Shown: piece after piece, positions 1-7,113 of the stretch
Layout: every line of letters starts with the position of its first letter
Position numbering within the stretch: position 1 is the first letter of the stretch
Source of the DNA: Promicromonosporaceae bacterium
GTDB lineage: Bacteria > Actinomycetota > Actinomycetes > Actinomycetales > Cellulomonadaceae
DNA length: 16,442 bases
Assembly: GCA_009780755.1 (NCBI GenBank)
Contig: WQZL01000037.1
Span: 1 to 16,442, forward strand
Direction: 5' to 3'
Notes under the pieces: generated by a model
What the model was told of the DNA's origin: nothing
What the model saw: the letters and a program-made list of their open reading frames with translations, nothing else
The model's database searches: none
Translations under genes and position numbers: made by a program

Positions 1-840
1 GCGGGCGTGCCCGCTTTCGTGCGTGACGTGGATGCCGACCTGCTCGCGGCCCTCGACGCCGACCGTCCGGACGTAGTCTGGCCGCTGCTGCATGGCGCGG
101 GCGGTGAGGATGGTTCGCTGCGGGATGTGCTGGCCCTGTGTGGCTGGCCATTCGTGGGCAGCGAGCCAAAAGCGTGCCGCGTGGCCTGGGACAAGCCCAT
201 CGCCAAGGAGCAGCTGCTTGTCGCCGGGCTGAACACCCCGGAGTGGATCACCCTGCCACAATCGCTGTTCCGCGATCTGGGCGCCCAGGGGGTGTTGTCC
301 ATTGTGGCCGAGCGCTTTGGCCTGCCCGTAGTGGTCAAGCCCACCCGCGGCGGCTCCTCCCTGGGGGTAACCCGCGTAGATCGCAAGGAGCAATTGCCGC
401 GCGCGATGATGGAGTGTTTCGCCTACGGGGATACCGCACTGATCGAGCGAGCCATCGACGGTGTCGAGCTGGCCGTTGGCGTCATTGACGAGCCGGGTGG
501 CCCACGAGCGCTACCGCCGGTAGAGATGGTGGTTGAGGGCGCCTTCGACTACGACGCCAAGTACAACCCTGGCCGAGTCGAATACTTCGCTCCGGCCAGA
601 CTCACCCCTCAGCAGTCGGCCCACGTCTCGCAGGTGGCTGTAGCCGCGCATCGGGCGCTTGAATTAAGGCACCTTTCCCGCACCGACTTGATTCTTACCC
701 CCGATGGCACGGCCCAGGTGCTGGAGGTATCCGTAGCCCCCGGCATGACCGAAACCTCCGTCATCGCCCTAGCCGCAACAGCCGCTGGCCTTGACCTCAG
801 CACACTTTGCCGCCAACTGGTGGCGGCTGCCGCACCATAA
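1..840 (+). CDS. ddl: D-alanine--D-alanine ligase, 5' end outside window
   Basis: ATP-grasp ligase that joins two D-alanines for peptidoglycan synthesis in the cytoplasm. The reading frame is open from base 1; the GTG at 7 is only an internal codon, because about 40 N-terminal residues of the family (first glycine-rich segment) are missing. Counting from that GTG: HGAGGEDG at 29-36, ATP-binding K111 followed by GGSSLG (115-120), the omega-loop pair K185-Y186 (the Tyr typical of D-Ala rather than D-lactate ligases), Mg-binding D227 in RTD, and E240. The residue two after E240, normally Asn (EVN), is Ser here (S242, codon 730-732). The rest of the PGMTETS segment is intact. The gene ends in TAA, inside the first unit of a tandem repeat. 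Family assignment is firm; the effect of the Ser is unknown. Confidence 0.93.
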   Translation, partial: AGVPAFVRDVDADLLAALDADRPDVVWPLLHGAGGEDGSLRDVLALCGWPFVGSEPKACRVAWDKPIAKEQLLVAGLNTPEWITLPQSLFRDLGAQGVLSIVAERFGLPVVVKPTRGGSSLGVTRVDRKEQLPRAMMECFAYGDTALIERAIDGVELAVGVIDEPGGPRALPPVEMVVEGAFDYDAKYNPGRVEYFAPARLTPQQSAHVSQVAVAAHRALELRHLSRTDLILTPDGTAQVLEVSVAPGMTETSVIALAATAAGLDLSTLCRQLVAAAAP

Positions 841-882
841 ACGGGACCGAAACAGGACCAAAACGGGACCAAAACGGGACCA
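839..882. repeat. 4 x 11-bp tandem repeat overlapping the ddl stop codon
   Basis: Four consecutive 11-bp units, AAACGGGACCG (839-849), AAACAGGACCA (850-860), AAACGGGACCA (861-871) and AAACGGGACCA (872-882). The first two bases of unit 1 are the last two bases of the ddl TAA. Units 3 and 4 are identical; units 1 and 2 each differ from them by one base. No protein is evident from the repeat. It could be a slippage-prone microsatellite or a binding array. Confidence 0.9.
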
Positions 883-901
883 GGCGTGCTGATTTTGTCC
901 G

Positions 902-1159
902 GTGGATCACGAACTCCAGACGATTCTCGCCATACTTCACGCAAACGGGGGCGATACCTCCGCAATTGAAGTGAAGTCTGCGGCGGGCGGGTTGCCAGCT
1001 GATCTGACCACGACCATCTGCGCGATGGCCAATCGGCCCGGTGGTGGGCGAATTGTTCTAGGTTTGTCCGAAGAATAGGGATTCGCGGCGGTTGGCCTGC
1101 CAGACCCACAGGCGCTGAAGCAGGGTTTGAGCGGTGACGGAGAGGCTGGGCAGGGCTAG
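902..1159 (+). pseudogene. Remnant of an AlbA_2 (Schlafen-type) ATP-binding gene with in-frame TAG
   Basis: A GTG at 902 opens a 58-codon frame ending at TAG 1076-1078. It reads VDHELQTILAILH, then IEVKSAAGGLP, then MANRPGGGRIVLGLSEE. This matches the start of AlbA_2 / divergent AAA_4 proteins: the EVK motif, the (A/C)FAN-type segment and the GGGxIxLG loop. The same frame continues past the TAG with GFAAVGLPDPQALKQGL, which is what that family has next, so the TAG interrupts the gene rather than ending it. Recognisable sequence stops near 1130, and the frame closes at TAG 1157-1159 against the 3' end of the MATE gene. Family members run to several hundred residues, so this is a truncated, decayed gene. 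A functional 58-residue peptide is unlikely. In-frame TGA 890-892 bounds it upstream. Confidence 0.75.
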
Positions 1160-2517
1160 GCGATAAGAGGTAGCGGGGTCTCGGTGTCTTGTTCTAGGGA
1201 GATGATCTTGGCGCGCTGGCGGAACCAGGACAGGCCCAGCGGGAAATAACCAACGAGCCAGGCGATGGGTGCGGCCAGGGCCACGCCCAGGAAACCGATC
1301 TGCGGCACCAGGAGCAGGGCTACCGCGATGCGACCAAGCGTTTCGCCAACGCAGGAAATAAATGGCGCCGAGGCCACGTCCATGCCCTGCACCGCCGCCC
1401 GCGTAATGAATACGATGGCCAGCACCCAATGCAGCGTCGAGTTGGTCAGGAAAACCTGGCGAGACATGGCGATGACTTCCCCATCGCCGCCGGTCAGAAT
1501 CGAGACAATCGACGAACCGATCATCACGATGATTAACCCGGCCACCACCGAGATTCCAACCCCGACCAGGACGGTGCGCCATACTCCTTGCCGGATTCGC
1601 TGCCATTGCCGGGCGCCTCGGTTCTGCGCAACGTAGGTGACCAGGGCGGTGCTAAACGCGCTCATCGGGAGGGTGCCAAACGAATCTACCCGCATCGCCG
1701 CCGTAAACGCGGCCACGGAGAGCGGACCAAGATCGTTGATGGCCATCTGCACTGACATGGAGCCGATTGCAATCACCGACCACTGCAACCCCATCGGCAG
1801 GCCCAGGCGGAACGGCTCTAGCAGGTGGCTACTTCCGGCAGCAAAATCGGCTCGACTCAGCCTCAATATGGGTAGCCGCCGCCAGATAATCACCTGAAAC
1901 ACGGCTGCGGCGATGCCGTGCGCGGTGAGGGTAGCCAGCGCGGCCCCAGCCACGCCCCAGCCAAAGCCGCCCACGAATAACAGGGCAAGCAGCGCGTTGA
2001 AGATCGAAGAGCCAATCAGCAGGTACAACGGCGTGCGCGAATCCCCGAGGGCGCGCACGGTGGCCACCTGATAGTTGAACAGCACCGTGGTGGACGCGCC
2101 AGCGAACAGGGCGCGCACGAACAAGGTTGCCTCCTCGATTATCTCTGGCGGCGTGTTCATGACGTTCAACAGCAGCGGTCCGCCGACCACTCCGGCAACG
2201 GTGATTAGAGCCGCGACACCGATCGTCAGTAAAAGTCCAGCCGCTGCGGTTTTCCGCACCTCAGACATGTCACCGGCGCCGAACGCCTTCGCCACCGGGA
2301 TGGCGAAACCGGCGCTGGATCCCATCGAGATGCCCATCAGCAAGAACACGACCGACTGCGATCCGCCGACCGCTGCCAATGATTCGACGCCGAGTACCAT
2401 GCCAACAACTGCGGCGTCGATCAGCACATACGTCTGTTGAAACAGCCCGCCCAGCAGCATGGGCACGGCGAAGGTAAGGATGAGTCGAACCGGCGACCCT
2501 TTTGTGAGGTCTTGCAT
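1156..2517 (-). CDS. MATE family efflux transporter
   Basis: Predicted inner-membrane multidrug/toxin exporter of the MATE (NorM/DinF) superfamily, which uses H+ or Na+ antiport. The 453-residue protein has the usual family length and about twelve hydrophobic segments. It begins with the typical amphipathic start and first helix (KGSPVRLILTFAVPMLLGG), followed by FQQTYVLIDAAVVGMVLG, and the two halves resemble each other as expected for the fold. The ATG at 2517 fits the family N-terminus; the SD is poor (a GGA about 14 bases upstream), so translation may depend on the upstream gene 39 bp away. It is the last gene of the minus-strand run and ends in TAG, convergent with the AlbA_2 remnant. 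Substrate unknown; its place in a sugar locus suggests export of a metabolite or co-imported toxic compound, but this is inference. Confidence 0.9.
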   Translation of the reverse strand: MQDLTKGSPVRLILTFAVPMLLGGLFQQTYVLIDAAVVGMVLGVESLAAVGGSQSVVFLLMGISMGSSAGFAIPVAKAFGAGDMSEVRKTAAAGLLLTIGVAALITVAGVVGGPLLLNVMNTPPEIIEEATLFVRALFAGASTTVLFNYQVATVRALGDSRTPLYLLIGSSIFNALLALLFVGGFGWGVAGAALATLTAHGIAAAVFQVIIWRRLPILRLSRADFAAGSSHLLEPFRLGLPMGLQWSVIAIGSMSVQMAINDLGPLSVAAFTAAMRVDSFGTLPMSAFSTALVTYVAQNRGARQWQRIRQGVWRTVLVGVGISVVAGLIIVMIGSSIVSILTGGDGEVIAMSRQVFLTNSTLHWVLAIVFITRAAVQGMDVASAPFISCVGETLGRIAVALLLVPQIGFLGVALAAPIAWLVGYFPLGLSWFRQRAKIISLEQDTETPLPLIA

Positions 2518-2556
2518 GTCTATATCAGTCCATCTACGAACACGGGCTAGGTGACC

Positions 2557-3147
2557 TCAGCGCAGATCGAACTGGTTGTTCGGGTCGGGAGCGGGGTGAA
2601 CCTCCACGCGCCACCTGCCTGGTTCCCCGTCGAGTACCGCCAGGGCGCCATTGGGCAGGGAACCAGGGTCAACGCCGGTCAGGTGGCGGACGATGATCCG
2701 CAACACCGTGCCGTGAGTAACGATTATCCCGTCGCTTCCCTGCTGGGTCTTTGCGACCGCGTCTAGCCCGCGTAGCGCGCGGGTCAGCACCTCCTCGATG
2801 GTCTCGCCGCCGGGGTAGTCCCGGTTTGGCCAGCGCTTACGCACCTCCTCGATCAGCATCCCCTCGGCGGCACCGAAGCCGCGTTCGATCAAATCCTCGT
2901 TCTGCACGCTCAGCTTTAGCCCAATCTTGTCGCCGATGATCCGGGCGGTCTGTGCCGCCCGCGGCGAGGTGGAGGAGGCGAGCCAGGACCATCGAGCGCC
3001 AATGGCCGTCCCGGTCGTCACGATCTGGGGGGCCACCGCCGCCGCCTGCTCGCGACCCACCGCGTTGAGATCGACTCCCTGCCACCCTTGGTAGCGCCGC
3101 TGGATGTTCCAGTCCGTCTGCCCGTGGCGAATCAGCGCCAGCTTCAT
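2557..3147 (-). CDS. Histidine phosphatase family protein (phosphoglycerate mutase-like)
   Basis: Member of the histidine phosphatase (PGM-like) superfamily, cytoplasmic. Numbered from the ATG at 3147 the catalytic set is complete: R7-H8-G9 near the N-terminus (H8 is phosphorylated in the family), R63 in SPRAAQTA, E88 in the ERGFG segment, and H145 in VTHG. Length is 196 residues, normal for the small bacterial branch. The preceding ROK gene stops at TGA 3149-3147 and this ATG shares its last base (TGATG), a classic coupled junction. A GTG at 3150 would add one residue. Placed after a sugar kinase and dehydrogenase, it may act on a sugar phosphate, but the superfamily's substrates are very diverse. 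Confidence 0.9.
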   Translation of the reverse strand: MKLALIRHGQTDWNIQRRYQGWQGVDLNAVGREQAAAVAPQIVTTGTAIGARWSWLASSTSPRAAQTARIIGDKIGLKLSVQNEDLIERGFGAAEGMLIEEVRKRWPNRDYPGGETIEEVLTRALRGLDAVAKTQQGSDGIIVTHGTVLRIIVRHLTGVDPGSLPNGALAVLDGEPGRWRVEVHPAPDPNNQFDLR

Positions 3148-4091
3148 CACATCACCCGCCTTGCCAAGAGGGCCGCCCCCAGCAGTCCGGCATCCTCGCC
3201 TGCGGTGGCACGCACCAGCTTGGGCGTTGGCACGTAGCGCAGCCCGGCTGCCAGCCGCTCCCGCACCGGCCCCAGCAACCGTTCGCGGGCCTCGGCCAGT
3301 CCACCGCCCAGAATGATAATCTCTGGCTGAATCAGGCTCACCACGTGGGAAAGCGCCATCACCAGGGCATCAATCGCGGAGTTCCAGACGGCGGTCGCAA
3401 CGGGATCGCCGGCCTCCATAGCCTCGACCACCTCACGAGAGCCGGGCACCTCACATCCCGTGGCCCGGTTGTAGCGGCGGGCAATCGAGGCCGCCGAGGA
3501 TATTGCCTCCAGGCAACCCAGATTCCCACAGACGCAGGTCTCCCCGCCGGGCACCACGACGGCGTGCCCGATCTCGCCCGCGTAACCGCCGCCCACCACC
3601 GGGCGGCCATTTACGAACACGGCGGCCGACACCCCGGTGCCTAGCGCGACCATTACCGCTGTGCGGTGGCCTCGTCCCGCCCCGAGGGCCATCTCTGCGG
3701 TACCGGCTGCGCGCACGTCGTGGCCGATGGCGACCGGTTGTGACAGTTTTTCGGCGGCGAGAGCCGCGAAATCAACATTGCGCCAGCCCAGATTCTCCGC
3801 CCAAGTCGCAAAGCCGGTTTCGTCGTCGATGACACCGGGCAGCGTCAGCCCGATGGCCACCGGCGCCTCGCGCTCCCCCGTCAGCTTGCCCACAAGGCCC
3901 GCAACGGTATCGATCACGGCCCGCCCGCTCTCCGGGCCAAAATCTGGCGAGGGCACTCGAATGATGCCCTGAGCCATGCCGTCCGAGTCGAGGTAGGCGG
4001 CTTTGATAGTGGTGCCGCCGACGTCAAAGGCGAGTACCGGGGCGCCGACCCCAATGGTGGGGCGGCCCCCCTCCGGCCTCGGGTCAGTCAT
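3147..4091 (-). CDS. ROK family sugar kinase (glucokinase-like)
   Basis: Cytoplasmic ATP-dependent hexose kinase of the ROK family, 314 residues, the usual length. The phosphate-binding motif FDVGGTTIK is at 22-30. The catalytic Asp is D125 in IGHDVRAAG. The second nucleotide motif ALGTG is at 149-153, and EIGH (173-176) is followed by the ROK zinc cluster C186-x-C188-x4-C193 and E195. There is no helix-turn-helix domain, so this is a kinase rather than a NagC/Mlc-type repressor. The start ATG at 4091 has GGAGAG five bases upstream. It lies 46 bp after the Gfo/Idh gene and overlaps the phosphatase start. Its likely job is phosphorylating the hexose released by the GH31 and GH4 enzymes; glucose versus another hexose cannot be decided from sequence. 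Confidence 0.92.
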   Translation of the reverse strand: MTDPRPEGGRPTIGVGAPVLAFDVGGTTIKAAYLDSDGMAQGIIRVPSPDFGPESGRAVIDTVAGLVGKLTGEREAPVAIGLTLPGVIDDETGFATWAENLGWRNVDFAALAAEKLSQPVAIGHDVRAAGTAEMALGAGRGHRTAVMVALGTGVSAAVFVNGRPVVGGGYAGEIGHAVVVPGGETCVCGNLGCLEAISSAASIARRYNRATGCEVPGSREVVEAMEAGDPVATAVWNSAIDALVMALSHVVSLIQPEIIILGGGLAEARERLLGPVRERLAAGLRYVPTPKLVRATAGEDAGLLGAALLARRVM

Positions 4092-4137
4092 GTTTTCTCT
4101 CCATTCTTGGCTAAGTGATAGGTATTAGTGATCGAGG

Positions 4138-5328
4138 TTAGGCGAAGTAGGCCCGAATCTCTTCCGAAAGCTCGGGAATGTCATAGGGTCGCGATCCGTG
4201 GCGTAGCGACTCAGCCGCAAGCGCCCCGGCAGCCACGGCCTGGCGAGCGGCAATCGGAGAGCAGAGCGGGGGTGTCCCGTCGATGACCTGGTCGAAGAAC
4301 TCCGTCAGCGTGGCGAGGTCGGCCTCCTCATGTCCGCCGCTATCGCTTTCGATGGGGTACTCCACATCGCCGGCAAGCTGCCACTCGTGCCGCCGGTTCC
4401 AGACGCGAACCACGCCGCCGCTCGTGTCGCCGAAGTTCTCGCATCGACCTTCGGTACCGATGATGGTGTAGTTGCGCCAGTAGTCGGGGGTGAAGTGGCA
4501 TTGGGCGTAGCTGGCCTGCACACCATTGTCGAGGGTAGCCAGCATCATCGATATGTCCTCGACGTCCACTGTCTGGTTCAGACCGGTCTGTGATCTAGGC
4601 GGCCAGTTGTCGTAAGAGAACCAATCCGTCGCGATCTGCCCGGTTGGTTCACTCCGATCGGCAAGGTCGCCGTAAATCATCAACTCACCCATGCCCACCA
4701 CGCGACGACTGTAGCCACCGGCGAGATAATGGATGATGTCGAGGTCGTGGCTGGCTTTCTGGATAAGCAGCGAGCCGACGCGGGACCGGTCGGCATGCCA
4801 GTCCTTGAAGAAGTAATCACCGCCGTTACCCACGAAGTGACGCACCCAGACGGCCTTCACCTCCCCGATCTCCCCCCGTTCGATGATTGCGCGCATCGTT
4901 TTGACGACGGCGGAATGCCGCAGGTTGTGTCCGATGTATAGCGGCGTGTCGGCAGCGGCGGCTGTCGCCAGGACGGCGTCGGCCTGCGCCACGGTGATGG
5001 CTAGGGGTTTGTCTACGAAGGTGGCAATCCCGGCTTGGAGCAGTTCGATGGCGATGGCGGCGTGTGTGTCGTCAGGGGTGGTGACGATGGCCGCGTCGAT
5101 CCCGCCAGCGGCAATGAGCGCTCCCGTGTTCTGATAGAGAGGCACGTCGCCGAAGAGGTGTGCGGCCCGCTTACGACCGGCCGGATCAGGGTCCACGACC
5201 GCCACGATGGCGGCCCCTGGTCGGGCCAGGGCAACCTGGTTGCCAAGGTAGGCCCGATTTCCGACGCCGATGACGGCGACTCGCGTACCGTCAAAGTCGG
5301 GAGTTGGGGCAGAGGTAGCGGTGAGCAT
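4138..5328 (-). CDS. Gfo/Idh/MocA family oxidoreductase
   Basis: NAD(P)-dependent sugar or inositol dehydrogenase-like enzyme, 396 residues, no signal peptide. Rossmann motif AVIGVGNRA lies at 18-26, with D46 at the end of strand 2 suggesting NAD binding. The family EKP motif is DKP here (106-108), keeping the active-site Lys K107. The C-terminal catalytic segment LIQKASHDLDIIH carries H194 and D197. The ATG at 5328 directly follows the GH31 stop codon (TAA-ATG). Its purine-rich SD lies inside the last GH31 codons, so translation is coupled. A paralog begins at 16055. The family oxidises ring hydroxyls of sugars, inositols and glycosides, and some members work with glycosidases through transient oxidation. 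The exact substrate is not predictable. Confidence 0.93.
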   Translation of the reverse strand: MLTATSAPTPDFDGTRVAVIGVGNRAYLGNQVALARPGAAIVAVVDPDPAGRKRAAHLFGDVPLYQNTGALIAAGGIDAAIVTTPDDTHAAIAIELLQAGIATFVDKPLAITVAQADAVLATAAAADTPLYIGHNLRHSAVVKTMRAIIERGEIGEVKAVWVRHFVGNGGDYFFKDWHADRSRVGSLLIQKASHDLDIIHYLAGGYSRRVVGMGELMIYGDLADRSEPTGQIATDWFSYDNWPPRSQTGLNQTVDVEDISMMLATLDNGVQASYAQCHFTPDYWRNYTIIGTEGRCENFGDTSGGVVRVWNRRHEWQLAGDVEYPIESDSGGHEEADLATLTEFFDQVIDGTPPLCSPIAARQAVAAGALAAESLRHGSRPYDIPELSEEIRAYFA

Positions 5329-6888
5329 TTAGCCGCCTTCAGGGAGGCGGGCCAGGCGCGGGATGGTTGTCAGGGTCACGGGCATCTCAATCTCGGTTGG
5401 CCCAGCGAACACGGTTCCGTCTGGCGCCTGCCAACGGCCCGGCGGTACGTGCAGGGCGCGCGTGGTGGCCCCTGGCTCAACCACGGGCGCAACCAGCAGA
5501 TCGGGACCAAAGAAGAAGTGGTCGCTCACACCTGCATAGCCTTCCTCGTGGTAGGCCATTGGCCGCAGGATAGGTTCGCCGGTAACGGCTGCCTGGTCAG
5601 CCAATTCAAGAAGGTGGGGCAGGTATTCGGCGCGGATGGCCAGCGCCTGCCGCACCGCATCGAGGTGCCTCGCATCGAGTTCCCGGGCGGGGTTGACGGA
5701 GAACTGAATCATCGGGGAAAGCGCGGCAATCTGGGCGTAGCGCACAAAGAACTCTTGATCCACCTCTGCCTGCTCCCCCAGCGAGCCGACCACCCCGCCA
5801 CCCACCATGTCGGGACAGACAAACGGATGCCCCAGGAGACCTTGGGCGAGCATCTCGGGCACGAGGGAGGACAGCCCGCGCTCGTCCCAGAAGGTGGGCT
5901 TGTCGCGAAGGCGTTGATTCACCGGTTGCCCGCCCATCCGCCAGCAGGCCCGGTATTCGTTGAAGGGGTAACGCAGGGCGAGCTTGGCCCAGTTCTCGCA
6001 CATATCCACCGGCTCACCGGGGTTGGCGATGAGATCGTCGGCGCGGTAGTCGCGCACGTCTCCGCCATCGAACTTGAATCCGGCCACGCCTAGGTCACAC
6101 AGCGCGTCGAGCTGGGCGGTGAGCCAACTGATGGCGTCCGGGCTGGAGAGGTCGAGTAGGGCGGAGTAGCCGTTCCACCAACGACGTACGGCGATGGTGC
6201 CATCGGCGTTGCGCACCAGGAAACCGTCGCGCTCACACGCGCGGAAGGCCAGGGAGTCGGGGCTGATGAAGGGCACCAGCCACAACATCACCTCGAAACC
6301 CCAACCCCTCAGTGTGGCGAGCATTGTGGCCGGGTCGGGGAAGCGAGCGGGATCGAACCGTAGGGTGCCGTAGTCGGGCGCCCAGTTGTCGTCGATAATC
6401 AGCACCCCCGGCTCCAGGTCGGCATCGAGGATGCGCCGGGCATAAGCGAGTACGGAATCCTGGGTGGGTGTCAGCGGCGTCTCCACCCAGGTGTTGTACT
6501 GGGGCTTTTCCAGCAGCGCCCGGGCCGGGGTGCTGCCCGACGCGGGGAAGAATTCGGCCGAGGCGGCGAGATATGCCTCGCGGAGAGAGTCGCCCGCTTG
6601 AAAGGATGCGACACCGGCTCCCTCAACGGTGAGGGTGCCGCTGGCAAAAGTGAACATAAACGGTCGAGGCGAGGCGATCACGCGGCCGTGGGTGGAGATG
6701 AGGAGGGGCGCGGCCTGGTTGGAATCCTCCGCCGTCTCCCATTCTGGGTCGAAGAGCGGCGTGGCGAGATCGCGCGTGTGGCTTGTTGCCTCGCCGTAGG
6801 GCATAAGGGTGCCGTCTTTGACGGTGCCACCCCACCATCGTTCGCCCGGCTCGACGATGAGGGTGGCGGTGGTCTCGCGCGGGTTCAT
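5329..6888 (-). CDS. Glycoside hydrolase family 31 protein (possible alpha-galactosidase)
   Basis: Retaining exo-alpha-glycosidase of family GH31, 519 residues, shorter than many family members (650-800), with no signal peptide, so probably cytoplasmic. An N-terminal beta domain (about 1-110) leads into the TIM barrel with QYNTW (130-134) and IIDDNW (164-169). The likely nucleophile is D274 in GFKFDGGD, close to the FKFDAGE form I associate with GH31 alpha-galactosidases of the MYORG/PsGal31A type. The likely acid/base is D335 in FWDERGL, followed by the family's GLLGHPFVCPD segment. The neighbouring GH4 enzyme with an alpha-galactosidase signature supports alpha-galactoside use, but alpha-glucosidase or alpha-xylosidase activity is not excluded. 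ATG 6888 is the only reasonable start because TAA occurs nine codons upstream. Its SD is weak (ACGAG). Confidence 0.88.
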   Translation of the reverse strand: MNPRETTATLIVEPGERWWGGTVKDGTLMPYGEATSHTRDLATPLFDPEWETAEDSNQAAPLLISTHGRVIASPRPFMFTFASGTLTVEGAGVASFQAGDSLREAYLAASAEFFPASGSTPARALLEKPQYNTWVETPLTPTQDSVLAYARRILDADLEPGVLIIDDNWAPDYGTLRFDPARFPDPATMLATLRGWGFEVMLWLVPFISPDSLAFRACERDGFLVRNADGTIAVRRWWNGYSALLDLSSPDAISWLTAQLDALCDLGVAGFKFDGGDVRDYRADDLIANPGEPVDMCENWAKLALRYPFNEYRACWRMGGQPVNQRLRDKPTFWDERGLSSLVPEMLAQGLLGHPFVCPDMVGGGVVGSLGEQAEVDQEFFVRYAQIAALSPMIQFSVNPARELDARHLDAVRQALAIRAEYLPHLLELADQAAVTGEPILRPMAYHEEGYAGVSDHFFFGPDLLVAPVVEPGATTRALHVPPGRWQAPDGTVFAGPTEIEMPVTLTTIPRLARLPEGG

Positions 6889-6932
6889 GGCGGCACTCGT
6901 TTCTTCGTGAGGTTACAGATACAACGGAATCG

Positions 6933-7027
6933 GGTGGTTGAGTAGGCCCGCCAGGGCCGTGTCGAAGCCACCGCCCCAATGTGCTGAGTGGTTTCGACAC
7001 GGTCGCTTCGCTCCCTACTCAACCACC
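6933..7027. repeat. REP-like pair of inverted ~40-bp elements
   Basis: Two copies of one element in opposite orientation. Outer arms GGTGGTTGAGTAGG (6933-6946) and its complement (about 7014-7027) match almost perfectly. Inner arms GTGTCGAAGCCAC (6959-6971) and GTGGTTTCGACAC (6988-7000) match with one mismatch. The whole can fold into one long hairpin. From memory, intergenic repeats pairing GGTTGAG with GTGTCGAAACC, often with a CGCTTCGCTC core as in the right copy, recur in actinobacterial genomes. It lies between the binding-protein and GH31 genes and is probably transcribed. Confidence 0.8.
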
Positions 7028-7045
7028 GGTGGGGGGGGTGAATGC

Positions 7046-7086
7046 GACTGGCGGGAGGGGCGTGGTGCACGCCCCTCCCGCCGGTC
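7046..7086. terminator. Strong GC-rich hairpin after the binding-protein gene
   Basis: A perfect 15-bp stem, GGCGGGAGGGGCGTG (7050-7064) with its complement (7068-7082), closed by a 3-nt loop. Pairing can extend to 7046 and 7086 with one G-T pair. It lies 28 bp beyond the binding-protein stop codon in the direction of transcription. No T-run follows on the minus strand, so it may be a partial terminator or mRNA 3'-end stabiliser that keeps binding-protein levels above those of the downstream enzymes, as known for other importer operons. Confidence 0.7.
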
Positions 7087-7113
7087 TACTTAGCTGTCAG
7101 CGATTGGCTGAGG

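Noticed and set aside
5035..6093. 352-codon plus-strand ORF antisense to the Gfo/Idh and GH31 genes
   Set aside because: It crosses the junction of two well-supported minus-strand genes, has no recognisable domain, and long antisense frames are expected at this GC content.
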